A stretch of DNA of 10,397 nt from contig JAIVGW010000003.1 of NCBI GenBank assembly GCA_020201415.1, positions 1 to 10,397 on the forward strand. The letters are read 5' to 3'. The translations under genes and the position numbers were made by a program. Source of the DNA: Lentisphaerota bacterium (GTDB lineage: Bacteria > Verrucomicrobiota > Kiritimatiellia > JAAZAB01). Below, in pieces: positions 6,407-10,397 of the stretch (the stretch's first letter is position 1; every line of letters starts with the position of its first letter). The notes under the pieces were generated by a model. It did not search any database. It saw nothing but the letters and a program-made list of their open reading frames with translations, and was not told where the DNA came from.

Positions 6407-6988
6407 ATGCAAAGCAGGGAATGCAACTTTACCATCAATCGCGTGGTGCATCTGGCGCGTTGCGATATTTTTTTTGAAATGTCAGCGGCGCGCGCGAGCG
6501 AGTGTCTTAAAACCGAAGAAGAGACCCGGTCGCGTCACGCGGACGTGGCAATCGGGTTTCTGCAATCGGCCCTGGAGCATGCGGTCATGGCTTCCAAGGC
6601 CGCCTGTGCCAGTCCGCAGGAAAAATCCTTTGTATGCTTCCTGCAACTGGTGTTGTGTTATCTGCGTTCCGCCAGCGCCTTGATGGAGAACGAGCGTGAG
6701 CTGAAAAATGTCGGCAGCCAGTTGTGGCTGTTTCTCAACCGCAACTCCGCGCAGGAGGAAGTGCGTGGTTTTTCCCGCAGCAGCGAGCAGCTTTTGCAGG
6801 ATGTGGTGCATCTTTTTGAAATGGCGCGCGAGCCGCTCAAAGATCTACGGGACGCCTTGAAAGAGGGCCTGGCGCCTGATGACCTGGCGCGTTACAACAT
6901 GGCCCAGGATGCCCTGCGGACCCAATGCGCAAAACATGAAGCCAGTTGCCGCATTCAGTCCCGTCCGAACTTCCTGTTCAATTCCTGA
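6407..6988 (+). CDS. Uncharacterised helical protein, 193 aa
   Basis: I do not recognise this protein. It is supported as a gene by uninterrupted codons with G/C-biased third positions like its neighbours, an ATG at 6407 with AGGG just upstream, and a candidate promoter. It has no signal peptide or membrane span and looks mostly alpha-helical, with Ala, Glu, Leu and Arg dominant. Long predicted helices run at about residues 26-66, 71-112, 122-155 and 157-180, and eight cysteines are scattered (6, 19, 33, 67, 77, 84, 174, 181) without a clear metal-binding spacing. It is probably cytoplasmic. Its last 34 bases overlap the 3' end of the convergent mutL gene, so the final eleven or so residues are encoded opposite MutL's C-terminus. 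No function can be inferred; it could be lineage-specific. Confidence 0.6.
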   Translation: MQSRECNFTINRVVHLARCDIFFEMSAARASECLKTEEETRSRHADVAIGFLQSALEHAVMASKAACASPQEKSFVCFLQLVLCYLRSASALMENERELKNVGSQLWLFLNRNSAQEEVRGFSRSSEQLLQDVVHLFEMAREPLKDLRDALKEGLAPDDLARYNMAQDALRTQCAKHEASCRIQSRPNFLFNS

Positions 6989-8739
6989 AGGGTGATGTTG
7001 ATCAGCGTGGGCCGGCCGTGCGGACAGGTATAGGGCATTTCCGCCGCCAGTAATTGTTTCAACAGGGCATCGATTTGCTGCGTCGGCAGGCTGTGGGTGG
7101 CCTTGACAGCGGCATGGCAGGCCGCGCGGACAACGCCTTCCTCCAGGGTGGCGCGCGCTGCGCCGGGTTCATCCAGCAAGGCGGCTATTTCGCGCACCAG
7201 AGTCCCGGGGTTGCTGTCTTCCAAGCCGACCGGCAGGGCGTCGATGATGAAGGCGTCCTCGCCGAATTCGTCCAGCCCGAACCCCATCTGGCGCAGGGCT
7301 TCCAGTCCGCGCCGCAGGCGGCCGGCATCAGTGGGCGTCAGTTCCACGGTGATGGGGCTGAGCAGTGGCTGGGCGGCGGTTGTGCGTTCGCGGTATTGCC
7401 GCAACAGGCTTTCGTACAGCACGCGTTCATGTGCGGCATGCGGATCGAGCAGAGCCAGACCCTCATCCGTCTCCAGTACAACGAAACGCCCGCCGATGGT
7501 GCCAAGTATCTGGTACCAGTTCCAGGGCGTGCCTGCGGCGCCGGACGGTTCCGGGGGGCGGCCGGGGCAGGGGTGCGCGCCGCCGATGGCTGAAAGCGGT
7601 GTCGACAGCGGACGGGCGGAGCGCACGGGCGGCGGCGTGGACATGGCCCGCAGAAAATGGTCCAAAGCGGGCAAAGAAGCCGCGGCGGGCGGGTGAGTTG
7701 TGGCGGGTGTGGAAGGCGTGGGATCTGCCGCCCGTGCCGGCCCGGGCTGAGCCAGCGCCCGGCCCAGGGCTTCCGTGCAGACGTCGCGCAACAGTCGCGG
7801 ATCGTGGAAACGCACCTCGCGTTTGGTAGGGTGCACATTGACATCCACCGCGCCCGGGTTGAGGACAATGAACAGGAAAAGATAGGGGTGCCGGCCGGCC
7901 GGCAGACTGCCGCGATAAGCCGCCTGCACGCAAGCCCACAGGGTGGGCGCCGCGGCCGGCCGGCCGTTGATGAAAAAATATTGTTCGCTGCGGTCGGCTC
8001 GGTTGAGCGCCGGTAGACTGGCGTAGCCGGAGACGGACACGCCCTGTCGTTCGAGGTCCAGCGGCCGCAGATTGGTGTAATCCAGGCCGGGGAAGAGCGA
8101 GCGCAGTCGCTGTTCCAGCGTATCCCCGGCCGGCAGGCTGTAGATGCGCCTGCGGTCCATAGTCAGGTTGAATCCGGTTTCCGGGCGCGCCAGGGCCGTG
8201 GTGAGGAAAGTGTGCCGGATATGCCCTGATTCCGTCGCCGGGGTCCGCAGGAACTTGCGCCGTGCCGGCACGTTGAAGAACAGGTTGCGTACTTCCACCG
8301 TGGTTCCGGGCGGACACCCCAGGTCGCGCAGGTCCTGGATTTTACCGGCGCTGATGGTCATCTCCGTGCCGGCCTGTTCAGCGGCCGGTCGGGAGTAAAG
8401 CCGGAAGCGTGAGACCGCGGCAATCGCTGCCAGCGCCTCTCCGCGGAATCCCAAAGTATTAATCTTTTCAATGTCATCCAGATCGGTGATCTTGCTGGTG
8501 GCATGCCGTTCAACGGCCAGCAGCACTTCATCCCGCCCCAGGCCGCATCCGTCGTCGCTGACGCTGACCAGGTCGCGGCCGCCGCCGTTGATTATTACAT
8601 CGATCCAGCGACCGCCGGCATCCAGGGCGTTTTCAAGCAGTTCCTTGAGCACTGCCGCCGGCCGTTCCACAACTTCCCCAGCGGCAATCTTGTTGATGAC
8701 ATGGTCCGGCAGGACACGAATCTGACGGGGTTTTTGCAT
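6955..8739 (-). CDS. mutL: DNA mismatch repair protein MutL
   Basis: MutL is the ATPase that links MutS mismatch recognition to strand removal. The ATG at 8739 yields MQKPRQIRVLPDHVINKIAAGEVV as positions 1-24, the standard start, and 594 aa; an upstream extension would add atypical residues and overlap the preceding gene. The GHKL ATPase motifs are ELLENALDAG (33-42), DDGCG (62-66), GFRGEAL (97-103) and NVHPTKREV (301-309). A proline-rich linker covers about 335-405. The C-terminal domain has DPHA-x2-E-x4-E (432-443), ACHAAVKA (540-547) and CPHGRP (572-577), the metal-site set of MutL proteins with their own nicking endonuclease. The usual Q of DQHA is P here. A DUF3108-like gene ends one base upstream (TGA, G, ATG), so translation is probably coupled. 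The stop lies inside the opposite-strand gene's end. Confidence 0.96.
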   Translation of the reverse strand: MQKPRQIRVLPDHVINKIAAGEVVERPAAVLKELLENALDAGGRWIDVIINGGGRDLVSVSDDGCGLGRDEVLLAVERHATSKITDLDDIEKINTLGFRGEALAAIAAVSRFRLYSRPAAEQAGTEMTISAGKIQDLRDLGCPPGTTVEVRNLFFNVPARRKFLRTPATESGHIRHTFLTTALARPETGFNLTMDRRRIYSLPAGDTLEQRLRSLFPGLDYTNLRPLDLERQGVSVSGYASLPALNRADRSEQYFFINGRPAAAPTLWACVQAAYRGSLPAGRHPYLFLFIVLNPGAVDVNVHPTKREVRFHDPRLLRDVCTEALGRALAQPGPARAADPTPSTPATTHPPAAASLPALDHFLRAMSTPPPVRSARPLSTPLSAIGGAHPCPGRPPEPSGAAGTPWNWYQILGTIGGRFVVLETDEGLALLDPHAAHERVLYESLLRQYRERTTAAQPLLSPITVELTPTDAGRLRRGLEALRQMGFGLDEFGEDAFIIDALPVGLEDSNPGTLVREIAALLDEPGAARATLEEGVVRAACHAAVKATHSLPTQQIDALLKQLLAAEMPYTCPHGRPTLINITLQELNRKFGRD

Positions 8740-8740
8740 C

Positions 8741-9730
8741 TCAGGAACCGGCCGGCATGAGACTGCCAATAAGGACGGTCTGGGTGCGCGGGTCGGGAAT
8801 GACCTCAATGCCGGTCAGGTGGCAACGGATTGCGCCGAGCGGCAGTCCCAGGTCCGTGCGCAGCGGCACCATGCTCCAGGGCAGGGTGTGTTGTGCCAGA
8901 TCAATCAGCTCCTGGCAGTGAGTGCGTTGCGACACATCGAGAAATGATGCAGTCCACATCTCGAAATTGCGCCCGCGACCGTCGGCATCGGGATGTGGCA
9001 CGGCGGTGAAGTAGAGCGCCGGTATGCTGTCATCAAGCGCCGACACCTGATCACGTTGGGGGTGGAAGAGCAGCATGAACGGAACCAGGTTGCCCTCGGT
9101 GTAAATATAAACGGGGGTATCGGGATTAAAGTCCGCCAGGGCCTCGGCATTATGATAATTGGCGTGGAGCACCCGCAGGAAACGGGAAACTTCCTTGCCT
9201 TGGCGCGTCAGATCTTCGGCGCCGACCAGGTTGGTGCTGATCGTTCCGGCCTGGTAGTCATGGCGCAGGTAATCAAGGCTGCCGTTCTCAAGGTTGTAAA
9301 CCTCCAGGTTATCCAGTCGTTTGCGGCGGTAGAGCATGTTAATGCGTTGCTTTGAACGTTTGATAAAGACCACGGCATTCAGATCGGGCATGGTCAGTAC
9401 CGCGGTGATACGGTTGGATATCTGCACCATGCCGCGCTGGGTTTGGCCGTCACCCGTATGGAGATTGAACTCGACTAAACAGGCCGGTTGCGGCGCGCCG
9501 CCATCCGGCGCGGGCCATTGGCCTTCCGTGGCCGTCACGCTGGCCATAGCCAGATGTTTGAGTTCCATACCCAACAGTCGGTATGTAACCGAGTAGTTCA
9601 TGCGCACGGTGGGCTTTGCCGGGCGGAAACGGGCATGCACGGCGGCGCTGTAATCATCGGGAGCTTCAGCAGTCCGGGCGCCTGCCAGACCCAGGCTCAG
9701 CCATAAGACGAGGGAACAGAAGTTTTTCAT
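8741..9730 (-). CDS. Exported DUF3108-like protein
   Basis: I chose ATG at 9730 (329 aa) because it begins a signal peptide, MKNFCSLVLWLSLGLAGARTAEA in positions 1-23, with probable cleavage near ARTAEA. ATG at 9796 would place 22 hydrophilic residues in front. The mature protein starts with a beta-rich stretch (MNYSVTYRLLGMELKHL) and ends with PLRTDLGLPLGAIRCHLTGI. That order, an opening 'YxVxxxG' strand and a closing 'P(V/L)R...LGxxxxxLTxI', resembles DUF3108 envelope proteins, but similarity is weak and the name is tentative. No membrane span follows the signal peptide, so it is likely periplasmic. It sits 72 bases downstream of glnE and one base before mutL, in the same direction. No Shine-Dalgarno is obvious; TGGTATTAT just upstream resembles an extended -10 box. 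Function unknown. Confidence 0.6.
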   Translation of the reverse strand: MKNFCSLVLWLSLGLAGARTAEAPDDYSAAVHARFRPAKPTVRMNYSVTYRLLGMELKHLAMASVTATEGQWPAPDGGAPQPACLVEFNLHTGDGQTQRGMVQISNRITAVLTMPDLNAVVFIKRSKQRINMLYRRKRLDNLEVYNLENGSLDYLRHDYQAGTISTNLVGAEDLTRQGKEVSRFLRVLHANYHNAEALADFNPDTPVYIYTEGNLVPFMLLFHPQRDQVSALDDSIPALYFTAVPHPDADGRGRNFEMWTASFLDVSQRTHCQELIDLAQHTLPWSMVPLRTDLGLPLGAIRCHLTGIEVIPDPRTQTVLIGSLMPAGS

Positions 9731-9802
9731 AATCGGGACATAATACCAAAGAACGGTCATTTGGCCAGTGTAAAGATGCTCATGCCCAGGATTCATCCGC
9801 TT

Positions 9803-10397
9803 TCATCCATTGGTGGTCAAGGATCCAAGCGGTGCGCGCAGGAATTCCTCATAGGCCCGGCGCACATGGTGCATAACGTCCGCTAATCTTTGCCGGAAGG
9901 CCTGATGGGAAGTATGGCTGCCCATGACCCGGCGCGCCAGGGCTGCCTGGGCCTCCGTGTCGGCCGGCAAGGCATGCACCTGCCGGTCGTCAAAAAGTTG
10001 CAGGCAATGTTCAATGCGCCGCAGGAACGTGTATTCACCCTGCAAGGTGACGGCCGCGGCGGACGGCATAACGCCGGCCCGGGCCAGAAGATCGAGTGCT
10101 TCCAGGGTGTTGCCGTTCAGTAGATCCGGGTGACGTCCGGCATGGATCAGTTGCAGTCCCTGTGTCATGAATTCGAGGTCGCGGATGCCGCCGGCGCCGT
10201 ATTTGATATCGGCGGGCCGGTTCGGGTCGGAACTGCGGCGGCGGTCCGCCGCGCGCAGGCGGCTGATGGAGGCGGTTACCTGTTCCGGCTGATATGCCTT
10301 GCGCAAGAGTTCCTGTGCGGCGTCGAGAAATTGTCGTCCGAGTTCAGGGTCGCCGGCCACGGGCCGGGCCTTGAGCAGCGCCTGGATTTCCCAGAGT
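9803..10397 (-). CDS. glnE: Glutamine synthetase adenylyltransferase, C-terminal part
   Basis: The gene runs off the right edge; 197 residues plus the TGA at 9805-9803 are visible. They include WEIQALLKARPVAGDPELG, then DIKYGAGGIRDLEF, then LIHAGRHPDLLNGNTLEAL, YTFLRRIEHCLQ and DRQVHALPAD, in the order of a GlnE nucleotidyltransferase module and its following helical (PII-uridylyltransferase-like) domain. GlnE has two such modules, one adding AMP to and one removing it from glutamine synthetase in response to nitrogen status. Because the chain stops right after this module, and the ARPVAGD wording fits the second module, this is most likely the C-terminal adenylylating half with a natural end. 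The catalytic GSD-type motif lies outside the window. The downstream DUF3108-like gene and mutL are co-oriented, so a shared transcript is possible. Confidence 0.88.
   Translation of the reverse strand, partial: LWEIQALLKARPVAGDPELGRQFLDAAQELLRKAYQPEQVTASISRLRAADRRRSSDPNRPADIKYGAGGIRDLEFMTQGLQLIHAGRHPDLLNGNTLEALDLLARAGVMPSAAAVTLQGEYTFLRRIEHCLQLFDDRQVHALPADTEAQAALARRVMGSHTSHQAFRQRLADVMHHVRRAYEEFLRAPLGSLTTNG

Noticed and set aside
6482..6811. Minus-strand open frame opposite the gene at 6407
   Set aside because: It is shorter, has no good ribosome-binding site, and third-position bias favours the + strand frame.
7463..8317. Second minus-strand open frame inside mutL
   Set aside because: It is a shifted frame of mutL with Arg/Pro/Gly/Ala-rich low-complexity composition. 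The MutL frame carries all catalytic motifs without interruption.
1..10397. Mobile element, CRISPR array, toxin-antitoxin or anti-phage locus
   Set aside because: I saw no transposase, integrase, spaced direct repeats, paired small genes or defence-type domains. The gene set is housekeeping plus envelope and corrinoid functions.

Overview
The window is gene-dense, GC-rich bacterial chromosome. It carries three recognisable housekeeping genes (serS, mutL, glnE) and several accessory genes. The GC-rich codon use is interrupted by short AT-rich promoter regions. Secreted DUF-type proteins and a methyltransferase-type corrinoid protein beside a PocR/AraC regulator occur with these. This mix would fit a member of the Planctomycetota-Verrucomicrobiota-Lentisphaerota/Kiritimatiellota group, but that placement is an inference from gene content and a remembered repeat motif, not a demonstrated assignment. 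No rRNA, tRNA, CRISPR array, transposase or phage gene was seen.

Layout. (1) At 1-2005 (+), the tail of an NAD-dependent epimerase/dehydratase overlaps by one base the start of a polytopic GT-C-type glycosyltransferase, probably the end of a surface-polysaccharide cluster. A possible intrinsic terminator follows. (2) At 2046-4063, a cobalamin-binding corrinoid protein (-) and a PocR-AraC regulator (+) are transcribed divergently from an AT-rich spacer that holds a perfect 14-bp palindrome. (3) At 4082-4884 (+), a candidate sigma70 promoter precedes a methionine-rich exported DUF4412-type protein. (4) At 4902-6188 (-) lies seryl-tRNA synthetase. (5) At 6189-6406 a spacer carries back-to-back candidate promoters and a compound inverted repeat that looks like a dispersed element. 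(6) At 6407-6988 (+) is an uncharacterised helical protein whose 3' end overlaps mutL. (7) At 6955-10397 (-) run glnE (partial), an exported DUF3108-like protein and mutL. The last two are separated by one base and are probably translationally coupled.

Functionally, the most suggestive unit is the corrinoid protein plus PocR regulator. It looks like the control and methyl-carrier part of a B12-dependent methyl-transfer or C1-compound system whose methyltransferase is not in this window. The rest is polysaccharide or envelope assembly, translation, mismatch repair and nitrogen regulation. I did not find an obviously new multi-gene system. The best leads are the orphan corrinoid/PocR pair, the compound repeat upstream of serS, and the uncharacterised gene at 6407.
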